The notes under the pieces are model-generated. The model searched no databases, was not told the origin of the DNA, and saw nothing but the letters and a program-made list of their open reading frames with translations. Below, piece by piece: positions 24,752-35,432 of a DNA stretch of 64,000 nt; the first letter of the stretch is position 1, and the number at the start of each line of letters is the position of its first letter. The position numbers and the translations under genes were made by a program. Origin of the DNA: Aliarcobacter skirrowii CCUG 10374 (GTDB lineage: Bacteria > Campylobacterota > Campylobacteria > Campylobacterales > Arcobacteraceae); the NCBI RefSeq assembly GCF_003544835.1, contig NZ_CP032099.1:1240001-1304000 (forward strand), written 5' to 3'.

Positions 24752-25195
24752 TTATCTAATCTTTTTTAATCTACTTTTTGATAATTTATAAATTTTTGAA
24801 GCATTTGTTTCAAAAAAACCAATTTTATTTATAACTTCAACATCTGCATACTCTTTTGCATATTTATAATCAAAACTCTGCTTTGTTTTATTTGCTGAAG
24901 TAGATGATAAAGTTTTAAATTTTTTTATAAAATCATAAAAAGAGGATTCGCAACTAACAACTCTAAAAGATTTTAAATTTGGATAGATAAATGTTGTCTT
25001 AGAACTATTTCTAACCATTTTTCTATGATTCTTAGGAACTCTTGTAAACTCTTTTAATCTCTCAAAACTATCAAGAGTTTTTAATATTTTTTGATTTTTA
25101 TCTCTATTTTTTATTACATTTAACCTCTCATCATCAAGTGATGAGAAGCCAACTGTAGTATCTGTTTGAACTAGATATAATAACCTTGAGTCCAT
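24752..25195 (-). CDS. Sua5/YciO/YrdC-family protein (short)
   Basis: 147 residues. The start LLYLVQTDTTVGFSSLDDERLNVIKNRDKNQKIL is the YrdC/TsaC nucleotide- and tRNA-binding segment (T-D-T-x-G-F/L and K-x-R). Full TsaC is near 200 residues, so this is a short version found in this group; whether it makes threonylcarbamoyl-AMP is uncertain. It starts 2 bp after carB on the same strand, so it is probably translated from the carB message. Confidence 0.7.
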   Translation of the reverse strand: MDSRLLYLVQTDTTVGFSSLDDERLNVIKNRDKNQKILKTLDSFERLKEFTRVPKNHRKMVRNSSKTTFIYPNLKSFRVVSCESSFYDFIKKFKTLSSTSANKTKQSFDYKYAKEYADVEVINKIGFFETNASKIYKLSKSRLKKIR

Positions 25196-25197
25196 TT

Positions 25198-28100
25198 TTA
25201 GTAGTTTAAAAACTCTTGAATAGATTTTGGAGTTGAAACATCTTTTGTTTTTAACTCTTTAATTGCATCAGTTGCAGCATTTGCAGCAGCCACTGTTGTA
25301 AAATATGGAACATTCATTCTTAAAACTGCTCTTCTAATCTCTTTTCCATCATCTTTAGAAGACTCTTGCTCACCACTTGTATTTATAGCCATCGCAATAT
25401 CACCATTTGTCAATAAATCTGTGATATTTGGTCTTCCTTCACTTACCTTTAATACCTTTTCACAAGCAATTCCAGCTTCAGAGATTATCTTCTCAGTTCC
25501 ACCAGTTGCACATATTGTAAATCCACTATCAACTAAACTACTTGCAATTTTACTTGCAAACTCTTTATCTAAATCACATAGTGAAATAAACACTTTTCCA
25601 CTTTTTGGAAGTGAGTTTTTAGCAGCATTTTGAGATTTTGCAAATGCCATTGCAAAATTATCAGCAATACCCATAACTTCACCTGTAGATTTCATTTCAG
25701 GACTTAGAAGTAAATCAGCACCTGTTAGTTTATTAAATGGAAAAACTGACTCTTTAACAGCTACATGATCTTTTAATTTTGGTTTTAAAACTTTGTTATC
25801 TTCATATACAATCTCTCTATCATAAACTTTAAGAGCATCTCTTAAACTCTCTCCCCACATAACTCTAGTTGCAACTTTTGCAAGAGGAATTCCAGTTGCT
25901 TTACTTACAAATGGAACTGTTCTAGACGCTCTTGGATTTACTTCAATTAAATAGATTTGTCCTTTATGAATTGCATATTGAGTATTCATCAAACCAACAA
26001 CTCCAAGACCTAAAGCCATCTCTTTAGTTTTTGATTCTAATTGTTTAATTAAATCATCACTTATAGAGATTGGAGGAAGTGAACAAGCACTATCACCTGA
26101 GTGAATACCAGCTTCTTCGATATGTTGCATAATTCCACCAATATAAACCTCTTTACCATCACTAATACAATCAACATCAAGCTCAATTGCTCTATCTAAA
26201 AATTTGTCAATTAAAACAGGAGCATCATTTGAAACTGAAACTGCCTCATCCATATACTGTTTTAGCTCATCCGTAGAGTAAACAATTTTCATTCCTCTTC
26301 CACCAAGAACAAATGATGGTCTAACTAACACAGGATATCCAATTTTTTCAGCTATTTGTATAGCTTCATCAATTTTTACAGCTGTTCCATTTTCTGGTTG
26401 TAAAAGACCAATTTTTTCAACAAATGCAGAGAATTTTTTTCTATCCTCAGCTAAATCAATTACATCAGCTGTTGTTCCAATAATTTTTGCTCCAGCTTTT
26501 GTTAAAGCTTGTGCAAGTTTAAGTGGAGTTTGTCCACCAAAATGAACAATTACACCATCTGGTTGCTCTTTTTCAACTACACTTCTAACATGTTCAAAAT
26601 CAATTGGTTCAAAGTATAAAACATCTGATGTATCATAATCTGTACTTACAGTTTCAGGATTACAGTTGTACATAATTGTTTTTACACCCATTTCAGCTAA
26701 TGCAAAACTTGCGTGTACACAACAATAATCAAACTCAATTCCTTGACCAATTCTATTTGGTCCTCCACCAATAATCATAACTTTTTTATCTTTTGATTTT
26801 ATAGCATCTTTTTTAGGTAGTTTTGTAATATTTGTTGTTGAGTATAGATATTGATTTAGAGCTTTAAACTCTCCTGCGCAAGTATCAACTTCATTGTATT
26901 CAAAATCTATATCAAATTTTTTTCTAGCTTGATAAACATCTTCTTCAGTTTTTCCAATTAAAGAGGCAATAAATTTATCACTAAACCCATTTGATTTTGC
27001 TCTTCTTAGAAGCTCTTCATTGTTTAAAATATCTGAACTTGCTATCTCTTTTTCTAAATTATAAAGTTCTCTAAATTTAGCTAAGAACCAAGGATCTATT
27101 TTTGATAACTCAAATATATCCTCATTTGTTAAACCTTGTCTCATACCATCCATTAGATATAAAAGTCTTTTATCATTTGGTCTTCTAATCTCTTTTTTGA
27201 TTAACTCTAAATCTGTTGAGACAGTGTCAAATCCACAAAGTCCAGTTTCAAGTGAACACATAGCTTTTAGAATTGATTCATTGAATGTTCTTCCAATAGC
27301 CATAACTTCACCTACTGATTTCATAGAAGTTGTTAAAGTTGAGTTTGCTTTTGGGAATTTTTCAAATGTAAATCTTGGAACTTTTGTAACGATATAATCA
27401 ACTGAAGGCTCAAAACAAGCTAGTGTTCCTGTCATATCATTTTCAATCTCATCAAGTGTAAATCCAACTGCTAAAAGTGTTGATACTTTTGCTATTGGAT
27501 AACCTGTTGCTTTTGATGCAAGTGCAGAACTTCTAGAAACTCTTGGATTCATCTCAATTACAAGCATTCTTCCTGTTTTTGGACACATAGAGAATTGAAC
27601 ATTTGATCCACCACTATTTACTCCAACTTCTCTTAGAATTGCAAAAGATGCTTCTCTCATTTTTGCATACTCTTTATCTGTAAGTGTAAGCGCAGGTGCA
27701 ATAGTTATACTATCTCCTGTATGAACTCCCATAGGATCAAGATTTTCAATAGAACAAACAACTATACAGTTATCATTTGTATCTCTAATAATCTCCATCT
27801 CATACTCTTTCCAACCTAAAACCGATTCTAAAATCTCAATCTCATTAATAGGAGAAGCATCAAGTCCAGCTTGAGCTAAAACTTTAAACTCTTCCATATT
27901 ATAAGCAACTCCACTTCCAGCACCTGCAAGTGTAAATGAAGCTCTTGAAATAACAGGGAAACCAATCTCTTTAGCTAATCTCATAGCCTCTTCAAGATTA
28001 TAAGCATTTTCACTTCTTGGTAAATCAAGACCTATTTTTTTCATAGACTCAGTAAAAAGATGTCTATCTTCACCTTTTTTAATTGCTTCTGGATGAACTC

Positions 28101-28443
28101 CTAAGAATTGTATACCTTCAAGTAATCCTTTTGAATACATAGATGTAGCAACATTTAATGCTGTTTGACCCCCCATTGTAGGTAAAATAGCATCAATTTT
28201 CTCTTTTTTAATGATATTTAAAACAACCTCTTCTGTGATTGGCTCAATATAAGTCTTATCAGCAAACTCTGGGTCTGTCATTATTGTTGCTGGATTTGAG
28301 TTTACCAAAACAACTCTATATCCTAACTCTTTTAGAGTCTTTGTCGCTTGTGTTCCAGAGTAATCAAACTCGCACGCCTGTCCTATAACAATTGGTCCTG
28401 AACCAATTAACAAAATATTTTTTATATCTTCTCTTTTTGGCAT
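25198..28443 (-). CDS. carB: Carbamoyl-phosphate synthase large subunit
   Basis: 1081 residues, full length. The N-terminal half (carboxyphosphate domain) opens [30 protein letters not shown]; the second ATP-grasp half starts with [25 protein letters not shown] near residue 560; the last 140 residues are the MGS-like allosteric domain ([13 protein letters not shown]). It makes carbamoyl phosphate from glutamine-derived ammonia, bicarbonate and two ATP for arginine and pyrimidine synthesis. carA is not in the window. Confidence 0.97.
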   Translation of the reverse strand: MPKREDIKNILLIGSGPIVIGQACEFDYSGTQATKTLKELGYRVVLVNSNPATIMTDPEFADKTYIEPITEEVVLNIIKKEKIDAILPTMGGQTALNVATSMYSKGLLEGIQFLGVHPEAIKKGEDRHLFTESMKKIGLDLPRSENAYNLEEAMRLAKEIGFPVISRASFTLAGAGSGVAYNMEEFKVLAQAGLDASPINEIEILESVLGWKEYEMEIIRDTNDNCIVVCSIENLDPMGVHTGDSITIAPALTLTDKEYAKMREASFAILREVGVNSGGSNVQFSMCPKTGRMLVIEMNPRVSRSSALASKATGYPIAKVSTLLAVGFTLDEIENDMTGTLACFEPSVDYIVTKVPRFTFEKFPKANSTLTTSMKSVGEVMAIGRTFNESILKAMCSLETGLCGFDTVSTDLELIKKEIRRPNDKRLLYLMDGMRQGLTNEDIFELSKIDPWFLAKFRELYNLEKEIASSDILNNEELLRRAKSNGFSDKFIASLIGKTEEDVYQARKKFDIDFEYNEVDTCAGEFKALNQYLYSTTNITKLPKKDAIKSKDKKVMIIGGGPNRIGQGIEFDYCCVHASFALAEMGVKTIMYNCNPETVSTDYDTSDVLYFEPIDFEHVRSVVEKEQPDGVIVHFGGQTPLKLAQALTKAGAKIIGTTADVIDLAEDRKKFSAFVEKIGLLQPENGTAVKIDEAIQIAEKIGYPVLVRPSFVLGGRGMKIVYSTDELKQYMDEAVSVSNDAPVLIDKFLDRAIELDVDCISDGKEVYIGGIMQHIEEAGIHSGDSACSLPPISISDDLIKQLESKTKEMALGLGVVGLMNTQYAIHKGQIYLIEVNPRASRTVPFVSKATGIPLAKVATRVMWGESLRDALKVYDREIVYEDNKVLKPKLKDHVAVKESVFPFNKLTGADLLLSPEMKSTGEVMGIADNFAMAFAKSQNAAKNSLPKSGKVFISLCDLDKEFASKIASSLVDSGFTICATGGTEKIISEAGIACEKVLKVSEGRPNITDLLTNGDIAMAINTSGEQESSKDDGKEIRRAVLRMNVPYFTTVAAANAATDAIKELKTKDVSTPKSIQEFLNY

Positions 28444-28540
28444 ACTTTATCCTTTCGCTGATTTAAAATTTGGCAAGTTTATCCAAAAAGTGCTTAAGTT
28501 TTTGTTATGTGAAATGCTTATGTAGTAGTTATTTAGAAGA

Positions 28541-28738
28541 TTAGTTACTGTTTTTTACAGTAAAAACTAATTTTGCCTCTTCTAATAGTTTTTGTGCTAA
28601 TTCTAACTCTTTTAAACCCTCATTATAAAGTTTAATTGAATCATTTAAAGTAATATCGTTTTTTGTAAGTTGTTCTAAAATCTCTTTTGCTTTTATTATT
28701 TTCTCTTCAAAATTTAACGCTTCTTTTTTTTGTTCCAC
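28541..28738 (-). CDS. xseB: Exodeoxyribonuclease VII small subunit
   Basis: 65 residues with the XseB helical pattern NFEEKIIKAKEILEQLTKNDITLNDSIKLYNEGLKELELAQKLLEEAK. It forms a complex with XseA to degrade single-stranded DNA. It starts 3 bp after metX on the same strand, and xseA is elsewhere. A gap of 97 bp to carB suggests a separate promoter for carB. Confidence 0.88.
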   Translation of the reverse strand: MEQKKEALNFEEKIIKAKEILEQLTKNDITLNDSIKLYNEGLKELELAQKLLEEAKLVFTVKNSN

Positions 28739-28741
28739 TTT

Positions 28742-29866
28742 TTAATCCTTTAAAATATCTTTTATATGCTCTTCAAATTTATCAACTTCTACTAAAAATG
28801 AGTCATGACCACTTGAACTGTCAACTTCAAGATAAGTTACTTGATCTTTTTTGCCAATTTTTATCATAATATCTTCTATCTCTTTCATCTCACTTGGGAA
28901 AAATAGCATATCATCTTTAAAAGATATTAAATGAAGTTTACCCTCAATTTTTGAAAAAGAGTCTTCTAGTTTATCTTTGTTTCTTCCAGCATCAAATATA
29001 TTTATTGTTTTACAAATATATAAATATGAGAGTGGATCAAAAAACTTTGGAAAACTATAGGAGTTATGTTCAAGATATCTTTCAATCTCAAATCTTCCAA
29101 AAAGTTCATAAAGTCCATCTGTACTTACATAATCTCTTCCAAATTTTTTATTAAATAAAGCTGGACTTAAATAAGCTATCAATCCAGCCATTCTTCCAAC
29201 TGCAAGCCCTACTAATCCTCTTGCTTTTAGATCATCTTTATCATAATTTCCATTTAAAAAACTAGGATCATGTCTTATTGCTTCAATTGCTATTTTATTT
29301 AAAGCAACTGCCCAAGGTCTTGTATATGCTGTACAAGCAAGTGCTATGTAATGTTTTGCAAAGTTTGGATGTTCAATACTGTAACATAAAGTTTGCATTC
29401 CACCCATACTTCCACCAATTACAGCAATAGCATTTTTAATTCCTAAATGTTTATATAATCTCATTTGAGCATTTACAATATCTGAAATTGTCAAAACTGG
29501 AAATTTAAGTCTATACTCTTTTTTGGTAGATGGATTAATACTTAATGGACTTGTTGAACCATAAGAGCTTCCAATATTATTTGAGCATATTACAAAATAT
29601 TTTTCTGTATCAATTGTTTTACCATCTCCAATAAACTTATCCCACCAACCAGCTTTTGCTTCATTTTCATAACGACCAGCTGCGTGATGACTTCCTGATA
29701 ATGCATGACAAATAACAATTACATTTGATCTATCTTCATTTAGTGTTCCATAAGTCTCATAGATTATTTCAAACTCTTCAAGTAATCTTCCACTCTCAAG
29801 ATATAAAGGTTCATTAAACTTCTGCGTTTTTGTCTCTATTTTCAAAATATTTTTCCAAATTTCCAT
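28742..29866 (-). CDS. metX: Homoserine O-acetyltransferase (alpha/beta hydrolase)
   Basis: 374 residues, typical length. Contains ICHALSGSHHAAG, the nucleophile elbow GGSMGGMQ (Ser), and near the C-terminus SSSGHDSFLVE carrying the catalytic His. The enzyme acetylates homoserine for methionine synthesis. Two transsulfuration-type PLP enzymes at 54063-56719 could use the product. The upstream region at 29867-30014 contains divergent promoters; no SAM riboswitch is seen. Confidence 0.93.
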   Translation of the reverse strand: MEIWKNILKIETKTQKFNEPLYLESGRLLEEFEIIYETYGTLNEDRSNVIVICHALSGSHHAAGRYENEAKAGWWDKFIGDGKTIDTEKYFVICSNNIGSSYGSTSPLSINPSTKKEYRLKFPVLTISDIVNAQMRLYKHLGIKNAIAVIGGSMGGMQTLCYSIEHPNFAKHYIALACTAYTRPWAVALNKIAIEAIRHDPSFLNGNYDKDDLKARGLVGLAVGRMAGLIAYLSPALFNKKFGRDYVSTDGLYELFGRFEIERYLEHNSYSFPKFFDPLSYLYICKTINIFDAGRNKDKLEDSFSKIEGKLHLISFKDDMLFFPSEMKEIEDIMIKIGKKDQVTYLEVDSSSGHDSFLVEVDKFEEHIKDILKD

Positions 29867-30014
29867 AAATTTAAGGTTAAAGTTTAGCTAAAATAAAATA
29901 AAAAAGCCTTTTAAGTGACACTTTTTTTAAATGCTAATAAAAATTTTATATTTTATCAAAGATTATAAGTAAAATTTTATATAATCATAGTCTTAAATTA
30001 TAAAAAGGATTTTT

Positions 30015-30275
30015 GTGAATAAAATTGAAGAGCTAAAAAATATTTTAATCGATGGTGTTTTACCTGAATTAAATAGTGAAATAGATGCTTTAGAAAAATT
30101 AATTAATAAAAAAAATAGTAAAGATTTAATAGAAGAGCTAAACTATTTAAAAGATGTAAAAAGGTTTTATGATGAAGCTTTAAGGCTTATAAATGAGAAT
30201 AAATTAAGTGTTCAAGAGGCCCAAAATATACTTCTTGATTTAGAAGATATGGAAGAAGATGAGGGAGATTTATAG
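30015..30275 (+). CDS. Small coiled-coil protein upstream of a sulfur transporter
   Basis: 86 residues from a GTG start at 30015 preceded by AAAAGGA. A TATAAT box lies at 29980-29985. The protein is a single long acidic helix with heptad-like leucines (LEKLINKK...LIEELNYLKDVKRFYDEAL) and an acidic end. Not recognised. Its TAG stop overlaps the GTG start of the transporter (TAGTG), so the two are translationally coupled. Confidence 0.6.
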   Translation: MNKIEELKNILIDGVLPELNSEIDALEKLINKKNSKDLIEELNYLKDVKRFYDEALRLINENKLSVQEAQNILLDLEDMEEDEGDL

Positions 30276-31366
30276 TGTTTGATTTAGAGATTTATGAACT
30301 AATTTTTATTGGTATGTTTGTTGTTGCCTTTATTTTTGGTTTTATTGCTCAACAAAAACAGTTTTGTTTTAGTGGAAGTATAAAAGATTATTTACAAATA
30401 AAATCTACAAAAAGGGCATCTAGTGTTGTTATGGCTATGATTGTTGCAATAATTTCAACTCAACTTTTTGTATATTTTTATGATATTGATTTATCATCTA
30501 GTTCATACTTTAAAAACAACATAAACTACTTTGCAATAATTATTGGAGGAGCTTTATTTGGTGCTGGAATGATGATAGCTGATGGATGTAGTAGTAGAAG
30601 CATAGTAAAATTTGCACAAGGTGATACAAATGCTTTAATCACTCTCTTATTTATTGCAATTTTTGCATTTGCAAGTACAAGAGGAGTTTTAGCTCAAGGT
30701 GTAAACAGTGTTATTAATAATGAATTTTTAATATCAATTTCAAGTTATATAACAAATTTTCAACTGAATATATATTTTGTTTTAATAGTTCTTTTTGCAA
30801 TTTTACTATTTTTAACAAAAAAGATAAAAAGAGCAATTAGTTTATATGATGGTATGATTATTGGTCTTCTAGTAGGAGTTTCTTGGTTTCTAACAGGATA
30901 TTTAGCGCTAGAAGATTTTGAGAATACAATTCAAGTTCAAGCTATTAGTTTTGTCTATCCAAGTGCAAAAACTTTAGAGTTTTTTACTTTTTTTGAAATC
31001 ACTGAGCTTAGTATTGGTGTTTGTTTAGTAATTGGTGCTATGTTTGGAGCATATTTTTCTACATTTTTTAACAAAAAATATAGTTTTGGATGCACATCTC
31101 AAATAACATTTAACAAACTAAAATATAATATTATTGGTGGTTCACTTATGGGAGTTGGTGGAATCATGGCTATTGGATGTACTGTTGGACAAGGTTTAAG
31201 TGGAGTTTCAACACTTCTATTTAGTTCATTTTTGGCAATAATATCTATTGGAGTATCTGGATATATAACTGGAAAAATCCTACATAAAAAAGATAGACTT
31301 CCTATGTGTTTCTTATTTGAATGGGATGATGAGAAGAAAAACAAACCTATAAACTATGAGATTTAA
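30275..31366 (+). CDS. YeeE/YedE-family (TsuA-like) sulfur-compound transporter
   Basis: 363 residues, about nine to ten membrane helices. Two internally related halves carry the family's glycine-rich cysteine loops: GAGMMIADGCSSRSIVKFAQG near residue 98 and GVGGIMAIGCTVGQGLSG near 293, plus KQFCFSG near the N-terminus. In TsuA these cysteines relay thiosulfate through the membrane. It is probably a thiosulfate or related sulfur importer. GTG start, coupled to the small gene upstream; a palindromic terminator follows. Confidence 0.88.
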   Translation: MFDLEIYELIFIGMFVVAFIFGFIAQQKQFCFSGSIKDYLQIKSTKRASSVVMAMIVAIISTQLFVYFYDIDLSSSSYFKNNINYFAIIIGGALFGAGMMIADGCSSRSIVKFAQGDTNALITLLFIAIFAFASTRGVLAQGVNSVINNEFLISISSYITNFQLNIYFVLIVLFAILLFLTKKIKRAISLYDGMIIGLLVGVSWFLTGYLALEDFENTIQVQAISFVYPSAKTLEFFTFFEITELSIGVCLVIGAMFGAYFSTFFNKKYSFGCTSQITFNKLKYNIIGGSLMGVGGIMAIGCTVGQGLSGVSTLLFSSFLAIISIGVSGYITGKILHKKDRLPMCFLFEWDDEKKNKPINYEI

Positions 31367-31383
31367 ATCTCATAGTATTTTTT
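31353..31383. terminator. Palindromic terminator between the YeeE-family gene and ftsZ
   Basis: A perfect palindrome, ACTATGAGATTT and its complement (31353-31376), overlaps the stop codon of the rightward transporter and is followed by TTTTTTT on the plus strand. It serves the transporter and probably also the convergent ftsZ operon. Confidence 0.8.
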
Positions 31384-32540
31384 TAATGATGTAGATGATA
31401 CTCTACTGTATATCCTCTCATTCTTGGAGGAGTATCAAGTTTACTTTCAACACTATCAAACTTATCTTCAAAATTTAGATTTTCATTTGTTTCATCAATA
31501 CTTTCGTCATCTTCATCTTTGTTTTTAGTTTCAAAACCTGTTGCAATAATTGTAATTTTTACTTGATCTGGTTCAAAAGTATCATCATAAGTTATACCTT
31601 GAATAATCTTTGCATATTTATCAACTCTTGAACCAATAGTTGTTAAAATATCAGTTACTTCTAAAAGTCCAATATCTGGGCTAATTGTTAAGTGAACTAA
31701 AGCACCTTTTGCACCATCAAGAGGAAGTTTTTCTAACAATGGAGAGTTTATAGCATTATCAAGTGCTCTTCTTACAGCATGCTCACCCTTTGCTTTTCCA
31801 ATTCCCATAAGTGCAATACCTTTGTACTTCATAATTGTTTTAACATCTGCAAAATCGGCATTTTGATCACTTCCACTACCTGGATTTAAAATAACTTGAC
31901 TCATACCATTTACAGCTTGATATAAAATATTATCAACAATTTTATAAGCATTTTTTAGTGTTATTTTTTCATCAACTGTTTCAATTAGTTTATCATTTGA
32001 TATTACAATTAAAGAGTCACTTACTTTTTTAAGCTCATCTAAACCTGTATTTGCAAGCCCAGCTTTAAAAATACCTTCATGAGCAAAAGGTTTTGTAACA
32101 ACCGAAACTGTTAAAGCTCCAACCTCTTTTGCTGCTTTTGCAACAATTGGAGCAGCACCTGTTCCAGTACCTCCTCCAAGTCCTGCTGCAATAAATACAA
32201 TATCAGCTCCAGCTAAAGCAGTTTTAATCTCCTCATAACTCTCCAAAGCAGCATCTCTTCCAACCTCAGGATCCATTCCAGCACCAAAACCTTTAGTTAA
32301 ATTTGGTCCAAGTTCAATTTTTATTGGAGCTTTTGATACATGAAGTGCTTTTAAATCAGTATTTGCAACAATTAAATCCACCATATGAATTCCCTCTTCA
32401 ATAGTGTGATTTACCATATTACAACCACCACCACCAACTCCAATTACTGCAATTTTTGGTAAATTTGTAGATAGTGCTCTTGTTGGTGATTTTTCTCTAA
32501 CTATAATATCATCCATCTCAAATAAATTGTTATTCTCCAT
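31383..32540 (-). CDS. ftsZ: Cell-division GTPase FtsZ
   Basis: 385 residues from ATG at 32540, chosen because GGAG lies 8 bases ahead and the ATG overlaps the ftsA stop (TAATG); a GTG three codons earlier is possible. GTP-binding loop GGGTGTGAAPIVAKAAKE, N-terminal GVGGGGCNMVN and the synergy segment are present. After an acidic linker the protein ends DTPPRMRGYTVEYHLHH; DTPPRMRGY probably replaces the usual D-I-P-A-F-L-R peptide, and the histidine-rich tail is odd. It forms the division ring with FtsA encoded just upstream. Confidence 0.96.
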   Translation of the reverse strand: MENNNLFEMDDIIVREKSPTRALSTNLPKIAVIGVGGGGCNMVNHTIEEGIHMVDLIVANTDLKALHVSKAPIKIELGPNLTKGFGAGMDPEVGRDAALESYEEIKTALAGADIVFIAAGLGGGTGTGAAPIVAKAAKEVGALTVSVVTKPFAHEGIFKAGLANTGLDELKKVSDSLIVISNDKLIETVDEKITLKNAYKIVDNILYQAVNGMSQVILNPGSGSDQNADFADVKTIMKYKGIALMGIGKAKGEHAVRRALDNAINSPLLEKLPLDGAKGALVHLTISPDIGLLEVTDILTTIGSRVDKYAKIIQGITYDDTFEPDQVKITIIATGFETKNKDEDDESIDETNENLNFEDKFDSVESKLDTPPRMRGYTVEYHLHH

Positions 32541-33904
32541 TAAAACCACTCCGTTAATTTTGTAAATATTCCACTTTTTTTCTTTTTTTGTAGAGGCTCA
32601 AGAAGTGTATTTTCAACTCTCTCAGATTGTAGATTTAAATCTTGATTATAGTTTGTTTTTATTGCTTCAATAGGTTTCTCTTTTTTTATAGGTTTTAATA
32701 ATCTTTTGTTAGAGTCTAACTGATAACCTCTATTTATTCCTAAACCAAACATTATAAGACCAACAATTGAAGCTTTATTTTGTTCATCAAAACTTACTCT
32801 AAAAGCGTTTGGAAGAGTTTTTGGAGATGAAATTGCAACAGGAATTCCTTCAAAAACTCTTTTTGCCAACTCTTTTATTCCATGAATTTCACTCATTCCA
32901 CCTGTTAGAACTATTCCAGAACCAATATTATCAAGCAAAGCATTTCTTTTTAACTCATTTCTTACTAAAACCAAAGTCTCTTCAACTCTTGCGTGAACAA
33001 TACCTTGAATAAAATCTAAAGCAACCTCTTCTTTATTCTCTTCATCATTTATTCTAGGAACAGAAACAGATGCTCTTGATTGACCATCTTCAAAAGCTGA
33101 ATAGTTTTTAATTAATGATCCATGCTCTATTTTTAACTTCTCTGCAAAACTTATTGGAGTTTGTAAAGTAATAGATATATCACTTGTTATATTTTTTGAA
33201 CCAACAGGTAAAAATCCATTATAAATTATTGAACTACCTTTATAATATACAAACTCTGTTGTTGTAGAACCTAAATTTATAACAACTGCACCAATCTTTT
33301 TTTGTTGTTCATCTAAAGTTGATAATGATGCAGCATAAGAGTCTAAAACAAAACTAATATCCTCTATTCCAAAAACCTTTAGAGCTGATTTTATATTTAT
33401 TAAAGCATTTCTTTTTGCAGTTACAATATATACATTTACCTCTAATCTACTACCATTCATTCGAATTGGATTATCAACCTCTATATCATCAACCATAAAA
33501 GATATTGGAATTACATGAACTAAATCATAATCAGAGTTTATTGTAGTATTTGAAAGTGCCATTTGCATAGCTTGATTAATATGAGATTCTGATATTAATC
33601 CATTTTGAATTGTAACAGCACCTGAACCCTTTACTCCTGTTGTATAATTTCCAGAAATAGATACAACAGTAGTTCCTATACTTTCATGAACTGCCTCTTT
33701 TGCTTTTAAAATTGCCTCTTTTATGCTTCTTGAGGCATCATCAATATTTATTATTAAACCTTTATTTACCCCACTACTTTGTGCTGTTCCATAACCTAAA
33801 ATCTCTATACTATTATCTGCATCATATTTTGGTTTTGAAATAGCTGCTACAACTGCGCTAGAGCCAATACTTAAAGATAAAAAAACATCTGTTGTATTAT
33901 TCAA
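32540..33904 (-). CDS. ftsA: Cell-division protein FtsA
   Basis: 454 residues. Actin-like fold with SLSIGSSAVVAAI near the start, INLGSTTTEFVYYKGSSI as phosphate loop, and GIVLTGGMSEIHGIKELAKRVF. The last residues KKKKSGIFTKLTEWF form the amphipathic membrane-binding helix. It tethers FtsZ to the membrane. The gene is 2 bp after the PpiD-like gene and overlaps ftsZ by 1 base, so all three are one unit. Confidence 0.95.
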   Translation of the reverse strand: MNNTTDVFLSLSIGSSAVVAAISKPKYDADNSIEILGYGTAQSSGVNKGLIINIDDASRSIKEAILKAKEAVHESIGTTVVSISGNYTTGVKGSGAVTIQNGLISESHINQAMQMALSNTTINSDYDLVHVIPISFMVDDIEVDNPIRMNGSRLEVNVYIVTAKRNALINIKSALKVFGIEDISFVLDSYAASLSTLDEQQKKIGAVVINLGSTTTEFVYYKGSSIIYNGFLPVGSKNITSDISITLQTPISFAEKLKIEHGSLIKNYSAFEDGQSRASVSVPRINDEENKEEVALDFIQGIVHARVEETLVLVRNELKRNALLDNIGSGIVLTGGMSEIHGIKELAKRVFEGIPVAISSPKTLPNAFRVSFDEQNKASIVGLIMFGLGINRGYQLDSNKRLLKPIKKEKPIEAIKTNYNQDLNLQSERVENTLLEPLQKKKKSGIFTKLTEWF

Positions 33905-33906
33905 TT

Positions 33907-35370
33907 TTACTCCTTATTTTGCATATAAGTCTTAATCTCATATTTTTGTTCTAATTTTTTTAAAAGATTAGTTAAAAGTTCGTTTTCAACCAAACTTCCT
34001 ATCTCTTGTTTTACTAAATTTGAGTTTTGTTCACTATAATTTTTTAATCTTGAGTCAACTATTCTAAACATAACAGCTTTATCATCAAACTTAATAGAAG
34101 ACTCTTTTGAAGTTGTTACAAAAAGATTATTTAAAAACTCTTGTGCTTCATCTTGACTTAAACCTTTAATTTTTGAACTGCTTGCTCGATTAATATTTTT
34201 TACAACACTTCCTTTAAAGTTTGTTAGCTCTTTATCTATTTTTGCATCTAAAGCTTCATGTTTTTTATCAAGTAAAGCATCAGCATAAACCATAGTTTTT
34301 GCCTCTTCAAAAGTAAGTGGTTTTGAAGGAATTTTTTTAACAACTTTTACAATATAAAAACTATTTTTTTCTAAAAACGGTCTTGTTATATCTCCCTCTT
34401 TTTGCTCTAAAATCTTCTCTATATTTTCACTTGAAAAAGGTATCTTATCTTCTGCATAAACTCTTTTTGAGTCAAAATTCTCTTCACCTTTTTTAAGTTT
34501 TAAATATAAATTTAAAGCCTCTTTTTTTGATTCATTCTCATTTAAATCAGCAATAACTTCATCTTTTGCCTCTTCAAAAGATTTAAGTTTTCCATCTTCA
34601 AATCTATAATCAAGTTTAAATCTATCATAATATTTTAAAATCTCATCTTCTTTTATATTACTATTTTTAATATCATACTTTTTAATCTCTAATTCAAAAC
34701 TAGGAGTGCTATTGTAGTTTGAACTATTTTGTTCAAAATACTCTTTTACCATCTTCTCATCAATTTTCAGATTTATATCATCTATTGATAAAATTTTATA
34801 TTCAATATCATCTTCAATAAATAGAAGCTTACCAATATTTTCTAACTCATTATCACTAACATTTAAAGAGAAAATTGCTTGAATTTTTTGAAAAAGTATT
34901 GTATCTTTTAGGCTATTTTCAAACTCTTGTGGTGTAATTCTATTTTGAGCTAAAACTTTTACATATTGTTCTTTACTAAATTTACCATCAACTTTAAACT
35001 CTTCATATTTTAAAATCTCTTTAGCTATCTCTTCATCAGTTGTAATTAAACCTAAATCTTCACCATAAACTAAAAGTAATTTTTTTTGTAAAAGTTGAGA
35101 TAGAGCAATATCCTCAAGTCTTAATTGCTTTGCTAACTCTTGATTAAATGAATCTCCAAATAGTTGTGCATATTGTCCATATAAACTTGAATACTCTTTA
35201 TTTAACTCTTCAAAATTTATCTCTTTATTTCCAATAGTTGCTACTACTGATCCTTTTGAACCATAGTTATATGATCCCCAACCAACGAATCCAGCACCAA
35301 CAAAGGCAATAGTACTAATCCAAATAGTAATAACCAACCACTTTTTATGTCTTTGCATCCAAGTTATCAT
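33907..35370 (-). CDS. SurA/PpiD-like periplasmic chaperone (peptidyl-prolyl isomerase family)
   Basis: 487 residues. Short basic N-terminus, one membrane anchor (about 13-33), then the SurA_N_3-like helical domain (KEINFEELNKEYSSLYGQYAQLFG...LLQKKLLLVYGEDLGLITTDEEI) and a long parvulin-type C-terminal region with PFLEKNSFYIVKVVKKIPSKPLTFEEAK. It helps fold exported proteins at the outer face of the inner membrane. It heads the ftsA-ftsZ operon here, the order commonly seen in this group. Confidence 0.85.
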   Translation of the reverse strand: MITWMQRHKKWLVITIWISTIAFVGAGFVGWGSYNYGSKGSVVATIGNKEINFEELNKEYSSLYGQYAQLFGDSFNQELAKQLRLEDIALSQLLQKKLLLVYGEDLGLITTDEEIAKEILKYEEFKVDGKFSKEQYVKVLAQNRITPQEFENSLKDTILFQKIQAIFSLNVSDNELENIGKLLFIEDDIEYKILSIDDINLKIDEKMVKEYFEQNSSNYNSTPSFELEIKKYDIKNSNIKEDEILKYYDRFKLDYRFEDGKLKSFEEAKDEVIADLNENESKKEALNLYLKLKKGEENFDSKRVYAEDKIPFSSENIEKILEQKEGDITRPFLEKNSFYIVKVVKKIPSKPLTFEEAKTMVYADALLDKKHEALDAKIDKELTNFKGSVVKNINRASSSKIKGLSQDEAQEFLNNLFVTTSKESSIKFDDKAVMFRIVDSRLKNYSEQNSNLVKQEIGSLVENELLTNLLKKLEQKYEIKTYMQNKE

Positions 35371-35432
35371 AAATATAAATCCTCATTGAAATTTTTAGCT
35401 ATTATGATACAAAAATCTTGCTTGTATGTTAT

